A stretch of DNA of 64,000 bases from Acidobacteriota bacterium (lineage in GTDB: Bacteria; Acidobacteriota; Aminicenantia; Aminicenantales; Saccharicenantaceae). Within the stretch, counting starts at the first letter, position 1. The number at the start of each line of letters is the position of its first letter. Made by a program: the position numbers and the translations under genes. The DNA is taken from positions 248,001 to 312,000 of the forward strand of contig JAKQUO010000008.1 of NCBI GenBank assembly GCA_029569255.1. The letters are read 5' to 3'. The notes beneath the pieces were generated by a model. The model ran no database searches, was not told the origin of the DNA, and was given only the letters and a program-made list of their open reading frames with translations. Of the stretch, positions 45,798 through 55,861 are shown piece after piece.

Positions 45798-47006
45798 TCA
45801 TCGGGCGACCCGGATGATATTGAAGATCGGGATGTACACGGACAGCAGCATGGCCGCCACCGCGAGTCCCATGACGATGATCACCACCGGCTCGACCAGA
45901 GTGACCAGTGTCTCGATTTTACCACGAACCCGCTCGTCGTAGAAGTCGGCCATGTCGGCCAGCATGCCCGGGAGGTTGGCCGAGTTCTCGCCGATCCGGA
46001 CCATGTCCAGGGCCAGGGGCGGGAAGACCCCGGTCTGGGCCACGGCGTCGGACAGGTTCTCGCCGTTCTTGATGCGGTCGGGGACCTCCGCCATGCGCCG
46101 GACGATCCAGGCGTTGGGCACGGCCTGGACGGCGATGCCGATGGCCCCCAGGAGCGTGATCCCGGCCTCGAGCAGCAGCCCGAGCGTCCGGCTGAACAGG
46201 CTCACGCCCGATTCGAGCCAGATCGTCCTCCCGAAGGGGACGCGGAGCTTGGCCCGGTCGAGACGGAAGCCGAAGTCCGGGAGGCGCCGCGCCCTGGAGA
46301 CCAGGACAGCGAGACCGGCGGCCAGCGCGGCCGGGATGTACCAGAACCGGCTCAGGGCCATGGCGACGCCCATGACGGCCTTGGTGATGCCGGGCAGCTG
46401 GGCCTCGAAGCTCTTGTAAAAATCGGCGAACTGGGGCAGGACGAAGTTGATCAGGATGCCCATGAGGACGAAGGAGAAAACGATGAGGATGGTCGGGTAG
46501 GTCATGGCCGACTTGATCCGGGAGCGGGTCTGGTCGATGACCTTGATGTATTGGATGTAGCGGGCGATCGAGCCGGCGAGGTTGCCGCCCTTCTCCCCGG
46601 CCATGAGGCTGGCCGTGTAGACGGGGGAGAACAGCTTCTCGTAGGGCAGGAAGGCCTCCGACAGCGCCTTGCCCTTCTTGACCTCGCCCGAGACCCTGAT
46701 CAGGACCTCCCGCAGGTGGATGTTCTTGACCCGGGCCGTCAGGGTCTCGAGGCTCTTGAGGATGGGGAAGCCCGCCTTGACGAGGGCCACGAACTCCTGG
46801 TTGAACAGGATGATGTCGCGGGTCTTGACCTTGCGGCCGATCCGGAAGCCCCGGCCGCCCAGCCTGTTCCAGTCCCTCCGGACGGAGAGGACGAGGAGGC
46901 CCTCCGCCTCGAAGCCCTTGCGGCATTCCTCGGCCGATGGGGCCAGGACCGAGCGGACATCGATCCGTCCGTCCTCGCCGGCCAGGCGGCACTGATAGTA
47001 CGGCAT
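45798..47006 (-). CDS. pilC: Type IV pilus / type II secretion platform protein (PilC/GspF)
   Basis: The 402-aa inner-membrane platform protein has two GspF domains, each ending in hydrophobic helices. Conserved stretches are FNQEFVALVKAGFPILKSLE near residue 70, LMAGEKGGNLAGSIARY near 132, and in the second half MVRIGENSANLPGMLADMADFY near 325. It heads the operon; an N-terminal region of 65 residues precedes the first domain. Its promoter is at 47039-47067, with a leader of about 25 nt and no clear ribosome site. Confidence 0.94.
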   Translation of the reverse strand: MPYYQCRLAGEDGRIDVRSVLAPSAEECRKGFEAEGLLVLSVRRDWNRLGGRGFRIGRKVKTRDIILFNQEFVALVKAGFPILKSLETLTARVKNIHLREVLIRVSGEVKKGKALSEAFLPYEKLFSPVYTASLMAGEKGGNLAGSIARYIQYIKVIDQTRSRIKSAMTYPTILIVFSFVLMGILINFVLPQFADFYKSFEAQLPGITKAVMGVAMALSRFWYIPAALAAGLAVLVSRARRLPDFGFRLDRAKLRVPFGRTIWLESGVSLFSRTLGLLLEAGITLLGAIGIAVQAVPNAWIVRRMAEVPDRIKNGENLSDAVAQTGVFPPLALDMVRIGENSANLPGMLADMADFYDERVRGKIETLVTLVEPVVIIVMGLAVAAMLLSVYIPIFNIIRVAR

Positions 47007-47038
47007 CTTGTCAAATTTCGCGTTCGAGCGCCGCTCTT

Positions 47039-47067
47039 AATCTATTCCAGGGCGCAAATATTGTCAA
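47039..47067 (-). promoter_or_regulatory. Promoter of the pilus/secretion operon
   Basis: Perfect TTGACA (47067-47062), 17-bp spacer, TAGATT (47044-47039) on the minus strand. It should drive pilC to the secretin and possibly the genes to 35616, because no strong terminator is seen between them. Confidence 0.7.
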
Positions 47068-47149
47068 ACTCCGGCGCCGCTGCCGCCGGGTCCGGGCCGG
47101 ACCGTTCTCCCCGGAAGGGGCTGGCCCGCTCGTATTGAGTCGGGCCGTA

Positions 47150-47178
47150 TTGACAAAAGGACGGCGAAGTCTGACAAT
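47150..47178 (+). promoter_or_regulatory. Promoter abutting the 91-aa protein gene (leaderless type)
   Basis: Perfect TTGACA (47150-47155), 17-bp spacer, GACAAT (47173-47178). The GTG at 47185 lies at the expected +1. Confidence 0.65.
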
Positions 47179-47184
47179 GAGGCC

Positions 47185-47460
47185 GTGTTCCGGAAGAAAC
47201 AGGCCGTCATCGGGGTCTTGGCGGGGGCCCTCCTCATGCTGACTGCGGGGCCGAGCGAGCTCCGGCCGGGCGCCCAGGCGGCGCCCCAAGAGCCTCCGCC
47301 CCAGGAGGTCCAGAAGCCCAGCTACGACTACATGAGCAACCTCCTGTCCAGGAGCACCCATCCCCTCGGGCTCAAGGAGGACCCGGCCGTCCGGCGAATG
47401 CTCGGCCAGGGCGCTCTGCCCTGGGCCGTCAGGGCAGGCTCCCGGCACGTCCTCGACTAG
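47185..47460 (+). CDS. Small secreted protein, unknown function
   Basis: The 91-aa product has a signal peptide (basic RKKQ, hydrophobic GVLAGALLMLTAG, cut near residue 32 after AQA) and a mature part of about 59 residues with PPPQEVQKPSYDYMSNLLS. Third-position G/C use is as high as in neighbouring genes, a promoter abuts its GTG start and a terminator follows. I recognise no family. It lies between the pilus operon and the histidine kinase gene. Confidence 0.55.
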   Translation: MFRKKQAVIGVLAGALLMLTAGPSELRPGAQAAPQEPPPQEVQKPSYDYMSNLLSRSTHPLGLKEDPAVRRMLGQGALPWAVRAGSRHVLD

Positions 47461-47478
47461 CCCGGGGGAATTTTTTTT
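47440..47478 (+). terminator. Terminator-like hairpin after the 91-aa gene
   Basis: TCCCGG (47440-47445) pairs with CCGGGG (47462-47467) over a 16-nt loop, followed by eight T (47471-47478). It would separate the 91-aa gene from the histidine kinase gene, leaving the latter without an obvious promoter of its own. Confidence 0.5.
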
Positions 47479-47501
47479 ACGATCATGATTCAATTATTTG
47501 G

Positions 47502-50351
47502 ATGAAGATGAAAATATCCCGCGCCGCGCTCCCGCTCCTCGTGGCCGCCCTCCTCGCCTTCGGGACCGTCAACGTCGTCAGGAAGGCCCGCTGGCGCGAC
47601 GTCACCGACGGCGTCACCTGGAGGACGGTCGAGAACGGGCTCCGGGCCATCCGCGTCGACCCGCAGAGCGAGGCCTTCCTGCGGGCGGGCATCCGCAGGG
47701 GCGACATCCTGACCGCGATCAACAAGGTCCCGGTGCGGACGAAGATCGACGTCCTCAAGAGCCTGTGGCAGGCCGCCGCGGCGGACGGGAGCGTGACCTA
47801 CCAGATCAACAAGGAGGGCATGCAGATCTTCCCGACCTTCTACCCGCAGAAGAAGCCGGCCAATCCCATCTATTATTATTTCGTCGTCGTCGGCGTGACC
47901 ACGCTGGTGACCGGCCTCATCGTCTTCTTCGGCTCGCGGGGCCAGATGTCCTTGCCCTACGTCTTCTACGACCTCCTCGTCCTGGCCTTCGCCGCCTTCA
48001 TGATCTTCTCGCCGACGGGCGAGATGAACGCGATCGACACGGTCTTCTACGCCCTCGACAAGATCGGCTTCCTGGCCTTCCCGCCGCTCCTCCTGCATTT
48101 CTTCATGATCTTCCCCCTGCGCAAGGCCATCCTCGGGAAGCGGACGGCCGCCCTCCCCCTGCTCTACGCCCCGGCGCTCCTCCTGCTCCTGGCCCGGGCG
48201 CGGCTGCACGTGCCGTTCCCTTCCGCCTGGAGCGAGGCCGCCGCGCTGCGGGCCCACGACGGCCTCGAGCGCCTCGAGCTTCTCCACTTCACCGTCTTCG
48301 CCCTGGCCACCCTGGCCATCCTGGCTCACAGCACCCGCCGGGCCGCGAACATCCTGGTCAAGAAACAGCTCCGCATCATCGTCTACGGCCTGGCCTTCGG
48401 CGTCGTCCCCTCGGCCGTTCTCTACGCCGCCCCGTTCATCGCCGGCGGGCGCCCCTCGACCGGCGGAGAGCTGACCGTCCTGCTTCAGGCCCTCATCCCG
48501 CTCGTCTTCTCCTACTCGATCTCGCGCTACCGGCTGGTCGACATCGAGGTCTTCCTGAAGAAGGCGGCGACGCTGATCTTCTCCCTCTTCGTCATCGCCT
48601 CCCTCTATTTCCTCGTCGGCTCGCGGACGCGGATCTTCTCGGAGAACCGGCTCAACGCCATCGTCCTGGGCGCCCTGGCCATCGTCCTCGGGGCGACGCT
48701 GTTCGGGCCGCTCAAGCGCCTCTTCCAGGGGCTCCTCGACCGGGCCATCTATAAAAGGAGCTACGAATACCGCCGGACGCTCCTGTCCCTCACCCGCGAC
48801 CTCGGCCGCGAGCGCGACCTGGCCAAGCTCGCCCCCTCCCTCCTGGAGGCCATCGCCAACGCCCTGAGCCTGCCGGACCTGGCCCTTCTCCTGGCCGACG
48901 AGAAGGACCCCCGGTCCTTCAAGGTCCTCCAGGCCCGGGGCGGCGGCGCCGGCCTCGCCGGCCGGCTCACCCTCGACGACTGGCTCGCCGCCAAGGTCGG
49001 GGAGCGGGACACCCTGTCCTTCGTTTCGGCCGAGGAATCGGAGCCGGCCCGGGCCGCCTGGGAGCGGCTCGCGGCCCGGGGCGTCTTCCACGTCCTGCCG
49101 CTCAAGGTCGAGGACAAGGTCATCGGCGCCCTGGCCATGGGCAAGAAGGCCGACGGGTCCTTCTTCTCCCGGGAGGACTGGGAGCTCCTGACGACGGTCT
49201 CCGGCCCGGCCGCCCTGGCCCTGGAGAACGCCGACCTCTACGGCCGCGAGCTCGTCCGGGCCATGGAGATGCAGCGGCTCAAGGACTACAGCGAGAACAT
49301 CATCGAGAGCCTGACCGTCGGCGTCTCGGTCATCGACGAGGACGGCGCCGTCATCGGCTGGAACCGCGTCCTCGAGGGCCAGCTGGCCATCCGCAAGGAG
49401 GCGGCCCTCGGCCGCAAGCTGGCCGAGGTCATCGGCCCGGCCACGTACGGGGCGCTCTTCCCGCAGGAGGGCCAGCCCGACTTCCGCCTCTTCAGCGAGA
49501 TCACCCTGGAGACGGCCGACGGGACGAAGAAGATCTTCGACATCGCCCGGACGCCGCTGCTCGACAACGCCCTGCGGGCCTACGGCACGATCATCGTCTT
49601 CGAGGACATCACCGACAAGGTCCGGCTCCAGCAGCAGCTCCTGACCTCGGAGAAGCTGGCCTCGATCGGCCTCCTCTCGGCCGGCGTCGCCCACGAGATC
49701 AACACCCCCCTGACCGGGATCTCGAGCTACATCCAGATGCTCCAGAAGAAGCTCACCGACACGCACTACGCCCAGATCCTGGGCAAGGTCGAGGCCCAGA
49801 CGGACCGCGTCGCCCGGATCATCAAGAACCTCCTGGCCTTCGCCCGCAGCCCGTCCGACGCCTCGTTCACCCGGGTCGACCTCAAGACGAGCCTCGAGGA
49901 GATCCTGTCGCTCATCGACTACAAGCTCCGGACCATGAACATCCGGCTGGAGCTCGACCTCCAGCCCGTCCCGCCGCTCCGCGCCCAGGGGGAGCGGCTC
50001 CAGCAGGTCTTCATCAACATCATCCTCAACGCCATCGACGCCATGCCCGGCGGCGGGATGCTGGGGATCCGCCTGGCCCTCGAGGGCGGGGCCGCGGCGA
50101 TCCGCATCTCCGACACCGGCGCCGGCATCCGTCCCGAGCACCTGTCCCGGATCTTCGACCCGTTCTTCACGACCAAGGGCGTCGGCAAGGGGACCGGGCT
50201 GGGGCTGTCCATCAGCTACGCCGTCGTCAAGGAGCACGACGGCCGCCTCGAGGTCCGCAGCGAGGTCGGGCGGGGCTCGACCTTCACCATCGTCCTGCCC
50301 CTCGAGCGGAACAACCCGCGCGGCGCGCCCCCCGCCGCCCCGAGGACGTGA
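47502..50351 (+). CDS. Sensor histidine kinase with PDZ, multi-helix membrane, GAF and PAS domains
   Basis: The 949-aa kinase starts with a membrane helix, then a PDZ-like domain (about 35-115; FLRAGIRRGDILTAINK). Residues about 122-420 form several transmembrane helices. A GAF-like domain (about 430-590), a PAS domain (about 600-710), a HisKA domain with SAGVAHEINTPLTGISSYIQ near residue 735 (phosphoacceptor His), and HATPase with NAIDAMPGG, DTGAGI and GTGLGLS follow. It faces the envelope through its PDZ and membrane parts. The NtrC-type regulator gene starts 2 bp after its stop. The start has no clear ribosome site. Confidence 0.92.
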   Translation: MKMKISRAALPLLVAALLAFGTVNVVRKARWRDVTDGVTWRTVENGLRAIRVDPQSEAFLRAGIRRGDILTAINKVPVRTKIDVLKSLWQAAAADGSVTYQINKEGMQIFPTFYPQKKPANPIYYYFVVVGVTTLVTGLIVFFGSRGQMSLPYVFYDLLVLAFAAFMIFSPTGEMNAIDTVFYALDKIGFLAFPPLLLHFFMIFPLRKAILGKRTAALPLLYAPALLLLLARARLHVPFPSAWSEAAALRAHDGLERLELLHFTVFALATLAILAHSTRRAANILVKKQLRIIVYGLAFGVVPSAVLYAAPFIAGGRPSTGGELTVLLQALIPLVFSYSISRYRLVDIEVFLKKAATLIFSLFVIASLYFLVGSRTRIFSENRLNAIVLGALAIVLGATLFGPLKRLFQGLLDRAIYKRSYEYRRTLLSLTRDLGRERDLAKLAPSLLEAIANALSLPDLALLLADEKDPRSFKVLQARGGGAGLAGRLTLDDWLAAKVGERDTLSFVSAEESEPARAAWERLAARGVFHVLPLKVEDKVIGALAMGKKADGSFFSREDWELLTTVSGPAALALENADLYGRELVRAMEMQRLKDYSENIIESLTVGVSVIDEDGAVIGWNRVLEGQLAIRKEAALGRKLAEVIGPATYGALFPQEGQPDFRLFSEITLETADGTKKIFDIARTPLLDNALRAYGTIIVFEDITDKVRLQQQLLTSEKLASIGLLSAGVAHEINTPLTGISSYIQMLQKKLTDTHYAQILGKVEAQTDRVARIIKNLLAFARSPSDASFTRVDLKTSLEEILSLIDYKLRTMNIRLELDLQPVPPLRAQGERLQQVFINIILNAIDAMPGGGMLGIRLALEGGAAAIRISDTGAGIRPEHLSRIFDPFFTTKGVGKGTGLGLSISYAVVKEHDGRLEVRSEVGRGSTFTIVLPLERNNPRGAPPAAPRT

Positions 50352-50353
50352 CC

Positions 50354-51738
<1,385 letters not shown>

Positions 51739-51742
<4 letters not shown>

Positions 51743-54354
51743 CGGAGGCGGAGGACGCCGGGCAGGGCCCCGTCGGGATCGATCCGGATCCGGCCCGGCC
51801 GTTCGGGCAGGGTCAGGGCCAGGGTCTCGGCCGCCTCCTCGACGACGACCATCCGCCGCCCGGCGGCCCCGCCCCGGGCCCACTCGATCCAGAGCGGGAA
51901 GACGAACGGCCCCTTCGCCTGGACGACGCGGAGATCGACGCGGACGCCGGACTCGACGGCCGTCTCGGTCCAGGTCACCCGGACGTCGGGCAGCTCCCAG
52001 GAGTAGAACCAGCCCCGGAAGAAGGGGCCGAGGTCCCGTCCCGAGGCCGCCTCCATGGCCTTGATGAAATCGCCGGTCCGGGGCGCCGTGAACTTGTGCT
52101 TGTCGAAGAACGCCTGGAGGCCGGCGGCGAAGGCCTCCGGGCCGAGGATGTCCTGGAGCATGAACAGGGCCAGCGCGGCCTTGTCGTAGACGATGGCCTG
52201 GTAGGCCGAGAAGTCCCGGTAGCTCAGGCGCGAGCCCATGACGATCGGGCCGCGGGACGAGCGCTTCCGGGTCCAGCGGGCGAGCTTCCTCAGGATGGCG
52301 GCATAGGCCGACGGGCCGTGCCTCTGGCGCAGGTAGGAGGCGGCCGCGAATTGCGCCAGCCCCTCGCTCAGCCACTGGTCCTTGTACGTGCCGAACGAGA
52401 CGCCCTGGCCCCACCACTGGTGGGCGATCTCGTGGGCCAGGAAATACTCGTCCCAGGCCGACAGGTCCACGGGCGTGTCGCCCGGCCGGCGGAAGCCCGT
52501 GTCGCCGGTCCAGGGGACGTCGTTGAGGACGACGAAGGAGGCCGGGCTGTGCCCCCCGTAGTCCGGCCAGCTCCGGAGGACGACGGCCAGCTTCTCGTAG
52601 GGATAGGGGCCGAAGGACCGGGCGTAGAAATCGAGGATGTCCGCGGCCTGGTCGACGAGGCCCGCCGGGAATTGGAGGACGTCCGAGGAGGCCTGGACCG
52701 AGACGGGCACGGGACCGGGCCTTTCCTTGAGGCGGTCGAACTTGCCGACGATGAAGGACAGGTATTTCACCGGCGCGCGGGTGGCGAAGGTGTAGACGGC
52801 GCTGCCGGCCGACTCGATGGCCGCGACGTCGCCGAGGTCCTCCCGCCGCCCCTGGGCGACGAGCTCCCCGTTGGCGACGCACTTGTACCCGGGGGGGACA
52901 ACGACGGTCAGGCGGGCCAGAAAGTAGTCCTCGTCGGCCGGGCCCGGGTACCAGGCCCCGGCGTGGGAGAAGAAATAGGTCTCGTAGCGGGGCTGAATGT
53001 TGATCTTGGTCGTGCCCGGCGCCTGGGAGATGACGTCGGTCGTCGGGGCGGGCGGACGGACCCGCCCCCGGTAATAGACCCGGACCGACATCGGCTCCCC
53101 CGCGGCGGCCGGGACCAGCAGATAGACGTAGAGGATCTTGCGGAGCCGGTCCTGGGTGTAGAAGAGCTCCCGGTCCTCGTCGTCGGTGATGCGGAGGATC
53201 TCGAGGCCGGGGTCGAAGCGGAACTTGAGGCTGTCGAGCCCGTCGACGCGCGACACGAGCTCGATGCGGGCCTTGGCCGAGAGCGAGGCCGTGGCGGGCG
53301 TGTAGCCCAGGTCGATGGCGCAGGCCGAGACGTCGAACTTCTCCTCGAAGGAGATGAACATCCGCTTGAGGGGCGGCCCGTCCTCGCCGGCGGGGCTGTA
53401 GAGGCTGACGACGCGGCCGCGGGCGTGGTCGTAGAGGCTGACCTCCTCGTCCGCGAAGGGGGAATAGACGTAGGCCAGCTCGCCGGCCTTGCGGGCCTTG
53501 AACTCGAGCACGGCCTCGTCGCCGCGGGGCAGGAACGAGAGCAGGCTGTTGTCGAACGAGCTCGCGACGGTGAACGAGCGGGCGTAGTTGCGGCCGAAGA
53601 CCGCGGCGGCCTTGGCCCGCTCCGCGCCCGTCACGGACGCGTCCGCGGCGGCGGCCTCGACGCGGACGTTGGCGGCCAGGAACTCCGACGAGCCGCGGAT
53701 GTAGAGCGAGTCGATGTCGTCCTCGAGCCGGTTTTTTTTGTTGAGGAGGCTCAGCTGGTGCCTCTCGTTGGCGTCGGAGGGGCTGAAGACGACCTTGCCC
53801 CGGCCGATGACGATCAGGGCCGTCTCGAGGCCGGGGATGTTGTCGTAGAAGACCGCCGCGTCCTCGAAGGCGACGCGGATATCGACGTGGCGGACCTCGA
53901 CCCGGCGGGCCCTGACGGCGCGGTCGGCCGGGAGGCTCAGCTTGTACAGCCGGGTCGGTTGGCCCGGGACGTCCATGGCCGCGACCGACCAGGCGTCTCC
54001 GCGCCGGTCCAGCGTGAGCGTCCAGGCCTCGACGGCCGCCGCGGTGGCGTTCTCGTAGAAGACCTGGACGAAGGCCCGGGCGGGGCCGCCGGCGGGGGTC
54101 TGGACGCCGGCCGTCCGCAGCGAGACGCCGGTCATCCCGAGGTCGTCGAAGTAGCCGGCCAGGCGGGCCTCCACGTCCTCCCGGATCCCGGGAGCCATGA
54201 GGCGGACGAAGGCGGCCCTGTCCCCGGCCCGGAGGAGCGACTGGAGGCGTTCGACGAAGGCGGGGACGGTCTCGGATTGGGAGGCGGCGACCGGCCCGAG
54301 CGCCAGGACCGGGAACAGGACCCCGAGGACCGCCTTCTTCACGGCAGAACTCAT
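51739..54354 (-). CDS. M1-family metallopeptidase (exported)
   Basis: The 871-aa protein has a signal peptide (about 1-25), a large N-terminal region of about 350 residues without a named domain, then an M1 aminopeptidase region. The zinc site is HEIAHQWWGQ near residue 580, with the third ligand in SEGLAQF 18 residues further; the substrate-binding GxMxN motif is altered (GHSPASFVVLNDV), so it may not be a typical aminopeptidase. The start at 54354 follows AAGGAT and fits the signal peptide better than the ATG at 54402. Confidence 0.85.
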
Positions 54355-54490
54355 TATATCACCATCCTTGAGCCGCCGCCCGCTGTAAAAAGCCGATTTC
54401 ATGCCAGACCCGGCCGGGGACGATGAGGCGGGACTGGCGGGCCGGGCCGCGGCGGGCCCTGGCCGGATGTCAACAGGCTTTACAAAGGGG

Positions 54491-54796
54491 CTACTTGCGG
54501 AGCGTCCGGCCGAGCGCCTTCTCGGTGTCGCGGACCTTGCCCTCCAGGCGGCCTGACGCCCCGGCCCGGTCGTCGATGGCGATGTGGGTCAGGACCCGGC
54601 CCGCCTCGCCGCGCAGGGCCTCGTGGCACCGGCGGACGAGCCCGAGGGCCTCGTCCCACCCGCCCTCGACGATCGTGCCCATGGCCGTCAGCCGGTAGGG
54701 CAGGCCGCTCTTGTCGACGAGGTCGAGGACCCGGGCGATGGGCCCGGCCATCTCCTCGCCGCGGCCGATGGGGACGACGCTGAACTCGACGACCAT
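54491..54796 (-). CDS. MTH1187/YqgV family thiamine-binding-type protein
   Basis: The 101-aa ferredoxin-fold protein begins MVVEFSVVPIGRGEEM and contains LPYRLTAMGTIVEGGWDEAL near residue 35, the hallmark of the MTH1187/YkoF-like family. Some members bind thiamine or a related pyrimidine. It starts 4 bp after the speD stop and is probably cotranscribed. The start was chosen at the conserved N-terminus; the upstream frame to 55300 is not real. Confidence 0.88.
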   Translation of the reverse strand: MVVEFSVVPIGRGEEMAGPIARVLDLVDKSGLPYRLTAMGTIVEGGWDEALGLVRRCHEALRGEAGRVLTHIAIDDRAGASGRLEGKVRDTEKALGRTLRK

Positions 54797-54800
54797 GGCC

Positions 54801-55256
54801 CTACTCCTTGTCCTTGTCCCGGTCCTTTTTCGGGCCCGAGTTGCGCAGGCGCTCCTCCCAGGTGATGAAGCTGTGATAGAAGACGGAGTCGCCCTCGTCG
54901 ATGCCCCGGGTGATCTCGGTGATATGGGACGTGGCCGCCCCGAACTCCTCGATGGCGTAGATGACGGCCTTGTCCGGCTTGGTGCTGGCGCCGCAGGTGT
55001 AGATGTCGAGGGCGGCATAGCCCCGTTCCGGCCAGGTGTGGGTCGAGATGTGGGACTCGGAGATGACGACGACGCCGCTGACGCCGGCCGGGGGGAACTT
55101 GCTGAAGGAGATCGACCAGACGTGGGCCCCGGCGATCTCGGCGGCCCGGACGAGGATCTGCTGGACCTTCTCGACGCTGCCGATGATCTTGGGGTCGCAG
55201 CCCGAGGCCTCGACGATGTAATGGTGCCCGATCGGTGAATGGGTGACCTTGACCAT
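54801..55256 (-). CDS. speD: S-adenosylmethionine decarboxylase proenzyme
   Basis: The 151-aa proenzyme cleaves itself between Glu67 and Ser68 in ISESHISTHTWPE, giving the pyruvoyl group that decarboxylates SAM for spermidine synthesis. Cys88 in TCGAST is the expected proton donor. The C-terminal 15 residues are highly charged (KKDRDKDKE) beyond the usual end. AAGGAGG precedes the ATG. With agmatinase at 28050 it indicates spermidine or related polyamine production. Confidence 0.96.
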   Translation of the reverse strand: MVKVTHSPIGHHYIVEASGCDPKIIGSVEKVQQILVRAAEIAGAHVWSISFSKFPPAGVSGVVVISESHISTHTWPERGYAALDIYTCGASTKPDKAVIYAIEEFGAATSHITEITRGIDEGDSVFYHSFITWEERLRNSGPKKDRDKDKE

Positions 55257-55285
55257 CCGCGCCTCCTTCCGGCGTCCAAAACGCG

Positions 55286-55313
55286 ATTATGGCACAACAC
55301 GCGATTCTGTCAA
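55286..55313 (-). promoter_or_regulatory. Promoter of speD
   Basis: Perfect TTGACA (55313-55308), 16-bp spacer, CATAAT (55291-55286) on the minus strand. The octamer ACGCGATT occurs twice (55281-55288 and 55299-55306), 18 bp apart, overlapping the -10 box and spacer. Confidence 0.65.
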
Positions 55314-55352
55314 GGACGGCGGCCGCGTCTTCGGCCCGCCCCCGGGCGGCGC

Positions 55353-55381
55353 TTGCCACGCGCCGGCCCGCTCATTATAAT
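55353..55381 (+). promoter_or_regulatory. Promoter of the nuoEFG-nfnAB operon (leaderless type)
   Basis: TTGCCA (55353-55358), 17-bp spacer, perfect TATAAT (55376-55381). The ATG at 55388 lies 6 bp further, on the expected +1, and GCCACC in between offers no ribosome site. Confidence 0.75.
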
Positions 55382-55387
55382 GCCACC

Positions 55388-55861
55388 ATGCCGGTCTCTC
55401 CGAACGGGCTCGAGGTCCTTGTCCGGCGCTATCGGGGCCGCCGGCGCGCCCTCATCCAGGTCCTCCAGGACATCCACGACCGCTATCGCTGGCTCCCGCC
55501 CGAGGCCCTCGAGCGCGTCGCCGAGGCCCTCGGCGTGCCGCTCGTCCAGGTCTACGGCGTGGCCACCTTCTACAAGTCGTTCAGCCTGACGCCGCGGGGC
55601 CGCCACGTCTGCACCGTCTGCCTCGGCACGGCCTGCCACGTCCGCGGCGGCGCGGCCGTGCTCGAGGAGTTCGAGCGCAGGCTCGGCATCGCCGCGGGCC
55701 GGACGACGTCCGACGGCCGCCACACGCTGGAGCGCGTCAACTGCCTGGGCGCCTGCGCCCTGGCCCCCCTGGTCGTCGTCGACGGCCATTACCACGGCCA
55801 GATGACGCCGGTCAAGGTCGGGGCCGTGCTGGCCGCCGCCGCGAAGGACGAGGCCGCGTGA
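55388..55861 (+). CDS. nuoE: NuoE-like 2Fe-2S subunit
   Basis: The 157-aa 24-kDa-type subunit has a helical start and a thioredoxin-like 2Fe-2S domain. Ligands are C78 and C83 (CLGTAC) and C119 and C123 (NCLGAC); C75 is extra. LPPEALERVAEALGV and VYGVATFYKSF are family signatures. It is the first gene of a five-gene operon with nuoF, nuoG and both nfn genes, and supplies the part missing from the operon at 117-8364. The mRNA appears leaderless. Confidence 0.94.
   Translation: MPVSPNGLEVLVRRYRGRRRALIQVLQDIHDRYRWLPPEALERVAEALGVPLVQVYGVATFYKSFSLTPRGRHVCTVCLGTACHVRGGAAVLEEFERRLGIAAGRTTSDGRHTLERVNCLGACALAPLVVVDGHYHGQMTPVKVGAVLAAAAKDEAA

Noticed and set aside
54355-54420. A second sigma-54 promoter upstream of the M1 peptidase
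   Set aside because: TGGCAT with GC at the right distance is present, but the -12 element reads CGGC instead of TTGC.
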